From Meloidogyne chitwoodi (Eukaryota; Nematoda; Chromadorea; Rhabditida; Meloidogynidae), in the NCBI GenBank assembly GCA_015183035.1, contig JACZZP010000014.1:1364001-1428000 (forward strand): a stretch of DNA of 64,000 nucleotides. The letters run 5' to 3'. The notes beneath the pieces were generated by a model, which was not told where the DNA came from, ran no database searches, and was given only the letters and a program-made list of their open reading frames with translations. Positions within the stretch are counted from its first letter, which is position 1. Each line of letters begins with the position of its first letter. Both the position numbers and the translations under genes were made by a program. Positions 1 through 11,957 of this stretch are shown here, piece by piece.

Positions 1-1415
1 AACATTAACAATCATACTAAGATCACGAATAAAACGCATTTCATCTTGTTTGAATTCATTACAAAGCTAAAAATAATATTAAAAAATATAATTTATATTT
101 TCTTATTAAATAAAAACCTTTTCATAATAATGACTCTTGTCAGAATCATGTCCAGATTGGTCAGCAGAAAAAGAAGAAGAGATAGATAACTGAATTTAAT
201 AAATTAAATATGTAATATAGACCGAGTCAATGCTCATTTCAACCCATACAGTTATAATTTAAAATTATTAACAAAGATTTTAATTAAAATCAAACATTAG
301 TTGTTTGTGCAGCAGGTGAGGATTGAGTCGTATTTGTAAAAACACCAGCTAAGGATAGTTCTTCTTCATTTCCATATAGAATTTCAAGAAGATCAGCCAA
401 GCCCTAAAGAAAAAATTTTTATGAAAAAAATTATTTTCAAACTCTGTCAGCGTTTAGAGCAGTTCTTAATCCAAAAAGGCTTATTGTGCTACTTTCATCA
501 AGAAGTTTATTTACATAAGTGCCTGTCCACTAAAATTATAAAATATTTAATATCGAGAAATTTAAATGAAAAATTATATTCTAATTTTGTTAATTCTCGC
601 ATTTGGGATTCTAAAATTAAAAAATAAATTTTTGTCGAGGAAGTCAGGAATCAACGAGAGGTGTCATAGACCCAAAATTAAAAAGGCAAAATCCAAAAAA
701 TATTAAACATAAAAACTAAAAATATACATATCTCAAGCATTGATTAAAAATTCTCTTACATTCAACAAATCATGAAGTATATATTCAAGAACATGCATTA
801 ATTGAGAAACTGTTTTTTCATCTAATTTTTGTCCCAAATGTTCTTTAGATAAATTACTAATTTTTCTGTAAAGTGCAGCCAGCGATTTAACCTCTTTTGA
901 TTTGCTTTGATTAAGGCGTTTAAGAAAAAATTTTTGTAAAGAGTCTTTAGTTTCCTGAATTTATTAAATTTGATTTTTAATTAAAAAAAATATTTTACTT
1001 ACTTTGGCCACAAAATTACCTAAAGCTAAAGGGAATGTTGTTTTTACTTTTTGTAATAAATCTTCAGGATTTAGAGGTGCTTGTTCCAAAATTTCGTATA
1101 AAGCTCTTGCCAAAATTTCAGAAATATATTGATGTGCATCCTTTTCAAGACCCATGCCTGGATGTATTTGATTACAAACCTTTAAATTTAATGTAAAAAA
1201 TAAATAAATAAAATATTAAAATAAAAAAAAACCAAATAAATTCTTTCAGAAAATATATCTCTCCATTGCAGACATCGTTTTTGACATAATTTTGCTTGTT
1301 GAACAGCTGTAATACTTGGGCATACCGTTGCAGAAACAACAAAATCAGAATTTGGACCAGAAGATGAATTAGCAAAAATAGGGGAATGATTTGAAGAAGA
1401 AGAAGGCACAAACAT
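1..1415 (-). CDS. sos-1: Son of sevenless (Ras guanine-nucleotide exchange factor), 5' exons, partial at window edge
   Basis: SOS proteins load GTP onto Ras downstream of receptor tyrosine kinases at the plasma membrane. Read on the minus strand from ATG 1413-1415, the spliced exons give a divergent but collinear match to the SOS N-terminal double histone fold: W-R-D-I-F, then QIHPGMG, YISEILARALYEIL, KVKTTFPLALGNF, MHVLEYILHDLLN joined by an intron (donor GTAAGA ending at 759, acceptor at 530-531) to WTGTYVNKLL, then LRTALNADRGLADLLEIL and an acidic EEELSLAG. This mirrors the human order (VHP, YVEEL, FP, VLEYI, GNYVRN, ADK, LSL). The last exons read HYYEK / LCNEFKQDEMRFIRDL, the start of the DH domain, and the gene runs off base 1. 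Introns are 40-200 bp. Roughly 270 residues are visible of a protein that usually exceeds 1,200. Domain assignment rests on collinear motifs, not on a search. Confidence 0.8.
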
Positions 1416-3100
1416 TTCTAAAAAAAAAAAGACAAAAATAAAACCATTCTGGCTAAAATGCCTAAAGGTAAAGAAAACATTTAGGAATATTTTATAATTT
1501 TGGCATTATGTTAATTTAATTTGAAGCATAAAATTAAAGGGGGAATTTGAAAAATTGAGAAGAATGTTTCTTCTTAAATGGAATAAATAAATCGTGGAAA
1601 CAGTTTTCGACAGTGGTTGTTTTCGACAGTGAACTATTTCTCGTTTTCTAACTGTCTGCCTAAATCCGGATTTCCGGATACTTATGAAATTTCTTACGGT
1701 TTTTTTGTTGCAAGACATCCGAATATATTTATTAAATCCCTAAGCCCGGACATTGCCCCAAAAACTCGTTTTTAAGTAAGATTCTTAGAGTTTTATTTTA
1801 CTGTCGAAAACAGCCACTGTTATCAGAACCAAATAAATAGACGTTGGTAAATTCTATTTTATTTTTTGATTAATAATTTAGTCTCGAAAGTCCTATCTAT
1901 TTAAAAATATATAAAATAATATTTAAAATTAAAAAAAAGTTGAAAATAACAATTTTTTTCTTTTTAGGCGTTATTTTTTACTGAAATTATTATTTTAATA
2001 AAATATTAAAAATTGACTTGTTTTATTAAAAGGTCTAAATATAAGGCTATTTATTCATTTATTTTAGAAGTTCTTTTATTCCTAAAAATGATTGATTACA
2101 TTCTTTTGTGCGCACGGATTCCTTCACTAAATAATTCATCTTTTTTATTTTTCACCTTTTATTATTATTAAATGATTAAGAAAAAAAAAGAATTAAATAT
2201 TTATTATTAAAAATATTTTTAAAAGAAATTATTGGAAGAGTACGCCGCGAAATTTGTGTTTTGGGTAACGAGTGATTGAAGAGTAATTAAATAATAATAA
2301 TTTTATTTTATAATAATAATATCTCTTAATAATAAATATAAGTATATCTTTTTGAATTTTTTAAAAAAATTCTCCCTATTTTGAAAAGTTTTAATTTGGA
2401 AAAAAATCTGTTCTAATTAAGTTGGACAATTTATTGTAGCTAAAATATTTTTTTATACCAATAGTTTACCATATAAGAAAAATTTGAAATCAAATTATTA
2501 AAAAATATTATAAATATTTTTTAATAATTTTGCAGAAATTTAAGAAAAAAATTTCCTTTTTGATGTGTGAAAAAGAAATGAAAAATTTATTAAATAAAAA
2601 AAGAAGATACGTAGTTGATCAGCCAGTTTATTTATTTTTTTAATAATTAAATAGTTAATTAATTAATTATTGACTTAATTTGTAGGAATAATTTTATTTT
2701 ATTTTAAAATTAATTAATACAAATTTATTTATTATTAAAAAATAAAATAATTCAAAAAGAAATAAGAATTATATTGTACAAATATATTGACTATAAAATT
2801 GATAAAATTATTTAAAATTATTTTTTAAATGTTTTCTCTCCCCTTTAAATTAATTCTTATTAAAAAAATAACTTTTTTATTATCTCTAAATTATCTCAGA
2901 ATTTTCTGTTCAAAAGGGAAGAATTTAAAAAAAACAATTTTTGTTTCAATTTTTAAATAATTAAATATAATAATATTTTTATAATATATTGCAACGAATA
3001 ATTGACATATAATAAAATAATTAAATGTAAAAAAGGGAAAAAGAATAATAAAAATAATAATTTTTTATGACATTTCATCTTTTTTTTCTTTAAAATTAAA
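1416..3100. other. intergenic, divergent/3' spacer between sos-1 start and homeobox gene end
   Basis: A+T-rich spacer holding the sos-1 upstream region and the 3' side of the homeobox gene. The only structure seen is an inverted repeat at 1610-1629 and 1801-1820. I see no other coding exon: the ORF at 1506-1718 has no family resemblance. Confidence 0.6.
1610..1820. repeat. short inverted repeat (20-bp arms), MITE-like
   Basis: ACAGTGGTTGTTTTCGACAG at 1610-1629 matches, with one mismatch, the reverse complement of 1801-1820 (CTGTCGAAAACAGCCACTGT). A second partial copy of TTTTCGACAG lies at 1603-1612. The 211-bp interval is slightly more GC-rich than its surroundings. No clear target-site duplication was found, so it may be a decayed element. 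Confidence 0.45.
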
Positions 3101-4800
3101 TTAATTTATAAAACCATTCAAACTCTGAAAATAAAAATTAAAAATAAATTAATTTTAAATTTATTTACCTGAGGCAAATTATTCATAGCAGATGCAGAAT
3201 ATCCATTCATACTCATATTGGCAGCTGCTGCAACAGCCATTGTTTGATTATAATTCTTTAAATAAAAAAGAAGAATATTTTTTTTAATTTTTAAAAAATT
3301 GTTTTATATTTTTTTAAATTATTTTTAAATTAAAAAATAAATTTAATTTTAAAAATTATTTTTTACCGATGCATATATATCCATAGAATTATTAGAATAA
3401 TTATTGGCATAATATGATGCTCCATTACGAAATGGTTGATAGTAATGACCCATCACTAAATTAAATAAATATATAAATAAAAAAATAAAATAAAAAAACA
3501 AACTAGTAGTTGGAGATAAATTGCCTAAATACATATTAGTTAAATGTTGTTGTTGTTGTATTTTAGGTTGTTGTTCACCAGCTTCTAATTGTGAACCTGG
3601 TGAAATACCACCATTTATATCATTATTATTATTTAATATATTATTATTATTATTTTCTTCAATTTTTATATTATTATTATTATTTAAAAATGTTTTTTCA
3701 TTTTTTATTATTTCTGAATTTATTCCTCCATTATTATTAATTAATAATTTATTTTCAGAAGATGTTGGAAGACTTAAACAATTATTATTATTATTAGAAG
3801 ATGTTGTTATTATACGTTTATCTATTTTTTCTAATTGACGAGCTTTGGCACGACGATTTTTAAACCAAACCTTTAAATAAAACAAATATTTATTTTTTAA
3901 ATTAATTTAAAAAATAAAATTTAATTTCCTAACAATTAAGATACTTTTGTATAAAATAATAAATTTTATTTATTTTTTGTTAAAAATATTTAAAATATTT
4001 GAATTTTTGTAATAAATATCTTTAAATAATTAAAAAGTTTAGCTAAAAATATTTAATTATTTTTGGAAAAATGAAGGTTTGTTTTTTTTAAATTTTTGAC
4101 AATTTTAAAAATAAAATATTTGGAAAATAAAATAAAATTAATTAAAACAATTAAAAAATTAATTTTATTTTTTAAAATAATTTTTCTTGCCTGAACACGA
4201 GATTCAGGCAAACCAATTTTAGCTGCCATATCTTCTCTCATATAACTAAAAATAAATTAATTAATTTTAAATTAAAATTAATTATTTACATATCAGGATA
4301 TCTTTGCTGTACAAATTGCTAAATTAATTAAATATTTTAAAAAATATTAAAAATTAAAAAACCTTTTCAAGTATATCAAGTTGGGCACGAGAAAATGTTG
4401 TTCTTTCTCTTCTTTGTTTTCTTTAAATTTTAAATAAATTATTATTATTTATTTTTTAATTACCCAAAACGTGGTGGACCTGATGACCAAAGCCCAGCAG
4501 CTTCTGAAGAAAATGGAAATCTGATAAAAATAAATAAATAAAATTATTTAAAAAATAAATAAAATTAAATTACGCATTTGCCACAGCCATAGCTGCTGCA
4601 GGAGAAAATCCAGCACTAGCAGCTGCTGCTGCTGCAGAAAAAGCTAATGGAGCTGAAAAATAAATTTTTAATTTATTTAAAATAAATAAATAAATTAAAA
4701 AAAAACATTGTGAAGATGCTGTATATTGACCACCAACTGCTGATTTAAAGTAGGCAGCCATTGATTGGGCTGCTGAATTTTGTATGTAATTACTGCTCAT
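3101..4800 (-). CDS. OTX-class paired-like homeobox transcription factor
   Basis: Nuclear DNA-binding regulator of the OTX group (Caenorhabditis ttx-1/ceh-36/ceh-37), which specifies anterior sensory neurons. Spliced exons on the minus strand begin MSSNYIQNSAAQS at 4800, pass an Ala-rich stretch and WSSGPPRFG, then a complete homeodomain built from four exons: QRRERTTFSRAQLDILEK / QFVQQRYPD / YMREDMAAKIGLPESRVQ / VWFKNRRAKARQ. Lysine at homeodomain position 50 (VWFKN) and the RYPD-x-x-MRE and LPESRVQ motifs are diagnostic of OTX. Downstream come long Asn and Gln runs, QPFRNGASYYANNYSNN, an Ala stretch and a final exon SLNGFIN with stop at 3101-3103. The intron after RVQ uses a GC donor (4189-4190). 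Which OTX paralogue this is cannot be told by eye. Exon phases all join in frame. Confidence 0.88.
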
Positions 4801-7800
4801 TTTATTTTTAAAAATATTTAAAGAGGTAAAAATGAAGAATTTAAATTTAAATTTATTTTTTTTAATTAATATAATAAAATCTAAAATTAAATTTAAAAAA
4901 TATAAAAAAATATTAAAATAATTATTATATTAATTAATAATCTTTAAGTAATTTTTTGCCTTTATTTTTATTTTAAAAAATAAAAATAAAATTTTTAAAT
5001 AAATATTTAACTATATTTATTTATTTTTGCTTAATAAATTAAAATTAAAAAGAAAAATTTAATTTATTTTATAGTAATAAAAAAAATATTTTTTCTTTGA
5101 CGCATTTGATTTTCAAATTTTTTTAATTAAAAAAAAATTGTCAAAATTTGGAATTCCAAAATTAATAAATAAAATAAATATTCTTCCTTACGTAAAATAA
5201 AATTAAAAATATATTAAAGGTGCCAAATGTATTCCTAACTATTTAAATATATTCTTAGGACGTCAGCAAAAAATAATAATAATCCTTAAAAATAAAAAAA
5301 ATATCCCAAAAATAAATAAATAAATATTTTAATTAATTAAATAAATATTTTTATTTTAAAATGGTCATAAGAGAGAGGAAAAGGGGAATTGTTTTATACA
5401 TTTCTTTTACGTAATGGCAATTAAATAAAGTAGTTTATTTTTTTTAATAATGGTCAGAATAATTTTTTTTTTTATTTCTTTCCTCATCTTTTTTTAAAAA
5501 ATAAATAGATATTATTATTTTTAAATAAACACATTCTTTTATTTTTTGTGAGGATATGAAGGGGAAATTATAAGTATTTGATTAAATTACTATAATTTAG
5601 AAAAGAATAAGTAATTAATTCCCTCTCTCACTTTCAAAGGGGAATAATATAAATTTTTAAAATTAAAATTACAAGGCTAATAATTATAATTTGTAAAAAA
5701 ATTATTATTAATTTTACATATAAATAAATTAAAAAAAGTAACGTCATAATTCTCCAAAAATTAGGATCAGCCTTAAAAAATCCAAAAATCTTCTTTTCTT
5801 TTTTTAAAAAAAAGATTTCCGGAAAACTAGATATTTTTCTTAAATAAAATCCTCTTTTTAATGATTTCATTTTGTTATTATTTAATTATGGACATTAAAA
5901 TTATTATTATTATTTAACTTTCTTTTAATTCTTTCAGCTTTTTATCCCCTTTACTTTTTTTGGGGGGAAGATTTTAATAGAAAATTATTTTTAAAATAAA
6001 TAATGAAATAAATAAATTATTTTAAATATTTTAAGAATATAAATTAAAAATAATAAAATGTTTTTTTTAATAATATTATTTTCTAAATTATTTAATAAAA
6101 TAAAATAAAAAAGGGTAAAAAAATACAAAAATATATACTAAATTCGTTTTTATTAAATAAAAAATTTTAATAATAATTATTTTTTAATAAAATTAATTTA
6201 TCAATTTATGAAAAATATAATTTTATTTTTAAATATAAAAAATAAAAATAAATAAATATTTTAAGTTTATAGAATTTAAATATTTTTTACTCTTCAAGAT
6301 TATTTAAAAATTAAATTATTTTTTATTTCCTTTTATTTTTATAAAAATAATTTCCAAATTAATTTATTTAATTTATTTATTATCTCTTAATTTAAAAATA
6401 TTATTTTTTTCTCTTAACATTAATTAATAATATTCCCTCCTTTTTAAATATTTTTTTTTTAATTAATTAATTTATTTATATTTAATTTTTAAGTAAAAAA
6501 GAGGAAGAGGAGGATAAGAATTTAAAAAGAAAAGAATATTTAAAAAAGATTATCATTAGTAATGGAATTACTTAAAATTTTAAAGAAAGAAAGAAAAAAG
6601 ATATAAATAAAAGGGGGGAGTAAGAGAAGATTACTTAAAGGCCTAGAAGCGACTAATCGGCGCTTAGACGGCATTTTCGGGTATTTTCGCCACTGCCGGG
6701 ATTATAAATATTTTAATATATAGTTTTGGAAAGGGAAAACGTAAAAATATTTTAAAGCAGATTTTAAATGATTTGTAGGATTAAGTTTGAATTTAAGGGG
6801 ATTTTAACATATTTTGAGAGGTTTTTAACAAAGAATTTAAAATTAAGAAGACAAAATTATTTTTTTTAATACACTTGTGATGAGAAAAGAAGAAAAGAAA
6901 AAGAGATAGATAGATGGTGGTTGTGAGAGGGAGGAGTTTATTTCAATTGTTTGTGAATGGTTGGTTAAATTGTATTTTAGGGCGGATCTTTTTTTTTAAT
7001 AAAATTTTTGGGAAAAGGAACCTTTTTTCATCCAAAAATATTATTTTGGTCTTTTTTGTTAATATTATGGCGCGGGAAAATTTTGGCGTGATTTTTAAAA
7101 TTTATTTTAAAATTTTATAAAATAAATGTTATATTCTTATTAATTATGATATTAAAATAATATTTTTTTATTAATTTTTGACAAGTGGAAAACCTTTTAT
7201 AAAATAATTTAAAAAAATTTTTTGAATAAAGTTGCTTTTTATTTGGATGCGCCATAACATCCTGCGGCGTAACTTCTCAGTCATTTTTAACCATTACTTT
7301 TATAAAATAATAAAAAATAGACCCACACAATCATTTACCCTTCTATTCTCTTAAATTCTCCCACAGAATATTTATTCGCCTTTTCCTATCCCTCTTGTAC
7401 CTTCCACACTACTCCCTGTGCCTCTCACACTACTCCTCTACATCCCAAATTTTTTTATTTATTTTGTCCATCCATTTGCCCCCTTTTCTACCCAATTTTT
7501 TATATAATTTTCCTTCCATTTCCTCCCTTTGATTCGCATGAATTGACGTATAAAAAAGAATTACGGTAGAAATAAAAAGAATTTTTTTGTTACTTTATCA
7601 TTACTACCTATTTTACTAAATACACTGCAGTTGGCGATGACAATTTGTAAAAGAAGAAATAACAATATTGATACATCCTTTTTTCTTTTATTTTCTGCGC
7701 AATAAAAAAAAAGATTATTTAAAAATTGGAATATTTTTTTTTGAAAATAAAATAAATAAAAACACGTATTTTATTTTAATAACCAAAAAATATATTTATA

Positions 7801-10800
7801 TATATCTACTTTTAATTGTTTAATTTTATTAGTTTTTGTTTTAAATAAATAAATATTTACTTTAATTTATTTTTTACCATAACCTTAAAACCCTTTTTTT
7901 CCTTAAAATTAATTTATATAAAATTTATTAAAGCAACAAATAAATATTAAAAAAATTAATTCTCATATTTTCTCACTTTTTTCTTAAATAATTTTTTTAT
8001 AATATTTATTTTTATTTATTTTAATCACCATTTACAAAAAGTCCCATAAACCTTTTTTTATTACTGATAAAAAAAAATAATTTTTCTTTTTTAATTTATT
8101 TGATAAGAAGAGAGGCTCTTCTTTGGCTATCATTATTATTATTATAAATATTTATATTTATTTATTTTATTTTTGTCGCGCCTATTTGACACGTCCGGGG
8201 GCCAAATAAATAATTATCTTTTCTTAAACAAACATTTCTTTTTTACAGTATATTTTCCTTTGCTTTTTAAGAAAAGAAAATATTTTTGTTATTTTTATGA
8301 TGAATAATGCTTTGGGAGAAAATAAAACTTATTTTTTGAGCTAAGAGAAGAAAACTTTTTTTTTTTAAATAAAAAATTTAATAAATATTATTTAAAAATA
8401 TTTATTTATATTTAGCATTAATTTTATTTTTAACTTCTTTTATGTTCTCTCAATTAAAATTAATTTAAATATTTAAAAATTAAATATATTTTTAATAAAT
8501 TTATTTTTTTATTTTTTTAAATTTATCTTTTTTTTTTTGCTTATAATAATAAATAATAATTATTTTTTTTAATTTTTATAAACTTGTTTTAAATAATTTT
8601 TTTTTTAACTTTTTTCTAATAAATTATTTTATTTCTCTTTCCTTTAAAATTAAATGATGGTTGGCTCTCATATTTTTAAATTTCAACTAGAATAATACTT
8701 TTACGCAATATTTTTATTGCCAAATAATTGTTTTGAAAAAAATAAAAGTTTTACCTATTTTAATATCTTTTTTTCACAAAATATATAAATCCCAGAATTT
8801 TTATTTTCTTTTTATAGGGTAAATTTGTAATAAAAAAAATAAAAAATAAATATATTTTTTATTTTTTTATCTCTCAAAATATTTATGTAAAAAGATTATT
8901 ATTTAATTTCCACTCGATTTATTTTTTGTTTTGTTTAAAAACTTCACGGTCATCGGTCAAAGAAAAATGCCGTTAAAGTTGTTAATCTTTTCCGTTTTTT
9001 CTATTTTTGGTGTTGAACCGTTCTGGCACGTTTGAAGTAAATAAATAAAATAAAAAAGTAAATACAAATAAATTGCCGACAGAAAAATAAAAATAAAATA
9101 TTTTGAAGAAAAGGACAGGATTAGCTGTTGAGCGGAAGGGTCAATCTTCTGTTAAAATACTAGTTTTGATTGAATAAATAGCGGTAATGACAAATATAGA
9201 AAATATAAAAAGTTTGTTAAAAATTAGTTAAAATAAATAAAATATTTTATATACTTATTAACATGTTTTTTTAAAGGAAAACATTTACCTATTTTATTAT
9301 CTTCAGTGGGAAAAAGAGAAGGACATTTTACTTATTTTTTTACTTTTATAGTTGAAAAATAAGTAAATAAATAATTAATTAATTATTTCTTTTTATTTAA
9401 AAAACTTAATTTCAATCACAAAAAAATAATTTTTTAAATCATAATTTAAAAAGTATAGTCTCTTCAGGGATAGATCTGAGGACCTCTTCCGTAATATTTG
9501 TTGTTTTATATAATTAGAATATATTTATTTATTTATTTATTCTACAATATCCCCTAATATTTTAACAATTAATTATATAATTTAAAAAAAGTCAACATTT
9601 ACATTTATTTATTTATTTATTTATTAGAATATCCATTAAAAGCTTCAAAAAATATTTCATGAGAAAAATGTGCAATTAGCATAATATAAATAAGATGAGG
9701 ACTAACAAAAAAAAGTCAAAATAAATAAGGGAGAAATGGCACTTTTAAAAGGGTAAAAATAAAGAAAAAAGGTCTCACTTTAGTTAAACCCATCATTTTG
9801 CCAAAAATCTTTTTTGGACTTATTTATTTACTAATGGAAACTAATAAATAGTAAATCGAGGTTAAAAATTAAGTAAAGAAATAAAACCATCGATTTGAAT
9901 AAAAATTTGAAGAATTTCCCAATTCGGAGAGAAAATCTTTATTTTGTTTTCTTCTTTTCTACCTTCCTCCTTTCATTTTATTTAAAGCAAACAAAACTGA
10001 AAAAGCTGCTAGTAGATAATTAATAGAATATAATTTAAAGAAAAGACAACACAATTCACCTAAACGAACAATTTTTTAGACTTTGAAAAATTGGTTTTAT
10101 TAGGTTTTTTAGGTATCTTCTTCCTTCCAGTTAAATATCCTTTCAGTGAAATGTCCTTCTTCCCTTACTTTAGTTAATCTTTTTTTGCGCCAATTTTTAG
10201 TTTTACAGTGATTTGGATTTTTTTTATTTTTGACAAACACATTACACATTAAAAAAAGAGTATTTATATACTAACGAAGATGAGACTTTCTTTTTCTCTC
10301 TCTCGCAGAAATTTTGTTTGTTCGATCACTAACTGCTGTAAAGTGTTTGACTTTAAGATTTGGCGCCGCCTATTTGATTTAGCTAAAAAGAAAAGGAAAA
10401 AATGTAAATATTTGTATGGGGACTTTTGCAAAAATTACAAAAATTATTTAAAGGAAAAATAAATATAAATATAAGTAAATAAAATAATTTTTTAGGGAAT
10501 TCAATGAAAAAAGAGAAAAAATATTTTTCCCTATAAAAAATTTAGGAAAATTAAAAATTTGTATAGTAAAGTATCCGCGGATTATTTATCATTTAATTAA
10601 TTTTTTTTTTTAAATAATTTTTAATATATTTTTCAAAGTAAACGTTTTATGCTTTTTAAAGAGGATTTTAATTTTTATGAAAATTTGTTGATGTCACCAA
10701 ATCGGCTTTTAAACTTCTTCTTTTAGAATATATTAAACGAATATATATATTTTAGTAAATAAAAAAATGAGGTGAAAAAAAGTGACCGCCACAGATTCAA

Positions 10801-11957
10801 ATATACAAAAAGATGAATTAATATCCTCTTCTTTAAAAAGAATGGATATAAATGATTTGTGAAGAATTTTAACTTAAAATAATCCCTTCTCTCTATTCTT
10901 TCAACAATGCCCCTTTTACAAGTCAGAAATCTATAAAGTACTTTAAAAAAATAACCAAAAAAAAATCATTGTGTGAAGAGAGATTTTGACTGAATTACAA
11001 TTAATTTCCGCGCATAAAATTGAAGTGAATTATTTATTTATATTTAGGTATATATATTTATTTTAATTATATGATATATTTTAAATAAATAAATATAAAA
11101 GGATATTTTATAAAACTAAAATTTTAATATTTTATTAAAAAATATTTGATATAATATTAGAATATTTATTTCTATTTTAAATACAATAAAATAATTTATT
11201 TAATGTGTGGGCCTTGTAACAGCCAAAGCAGTTATATCTTTTAAAAGGAAAACAATTTTTTACTCAATTTATATTTTTAATTTGTGTCAGATTCTTTGCG
11301 GCACATTTTTTTATTGCATCAATTAATTCTGAATTTATTGAGAATAATTTAATTTTTTATGTTTGAATAATTTTATTTTTAACGTCTTTAAAATGGTATT
11401 TTAATAAATAAATTAGTTAATAAATCTTAAATTAAATATATTTTTTTAATTTTTATTACCTTAAAAAAGAGATAATTGTAGAAATTTAATAATTATAATA
11501 TTATTATTTTCACCTTTTCTGGAGTTTATCCTAAATTTTAAATAAAACTTTAAGATTTACATTTTAAAAAGAGATTCAAAATAATAATAAATATATGCTG
11601 AGTAATTATTTCATAAATCTTGACTAATTTTTTATTTTATTTATAGGGGGAAAAAGAAAATAAAAATATCAAGTAATTATAGAATAACAAAAAAAACAAA
11701 TTCTAAATCAAATAAGTAGCTAAATGATATTGAAAACAAAACAAATAAACAATATTAAAATTATTAAATAAATAAATTGGGGTAAAATAAAATTTATTTG
11801 TCACAAAAAAATATTTTTTGTTGTCTCAATTAATATTTAAAAATTGTCATAAACCCGCATTGATCTCGTTCCAATTGCTACTGAATTAGCACCAGATGAA
11901 ACTGATAATTAAAAAATTATTTTTTATAAATTATTCCGTTAAACTACTTTTTTATTC
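4801..11957. other. long AT-rich intergenic region, no gene recognised
   Basis: About 7.1 kb made of poly-A/T runs, ATTT and AATA simple repeats and short homopolymers. ORFs at 5634-5870, 6914-7120 and 10280-10462 are low-complexity with no recognisable domain or plausible splice partners. A small GC-richer patch (about 6640-6705, with GCGACTAATCGGCGCTTAGA) and another near 7245-7285 stand out from the background, but no feature can be assigned. It presumably holds the upstream regulatory DNA of the homeobox gene. Confidence 0.6.

Noticed and set aside
3640..3720. Possible microsatellite (TTA/ATT)n as a separate repeat
   Set aside because: It is the coding strand complement of poly-Asn codons in the homeobox gene exon.
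6640..6705. GC-richer patch with GCGACTAATCGGCGCTTAGA
   Set aside because: No partner copy, TSD, ORF or RNA fold convincing enough to call a feature.
6914..7120. 68-codon ORF in the AT-rich spacer
   Set aside because: Low-complexity Phe/Ile/Lys composition, no domain, no neighbouring exons with matching phase.
10280..10462. 60-codon ORF starting MRLSFSLSRR
   Set aside because: CT-rich start and Lys-rich end without homology; likely chance.
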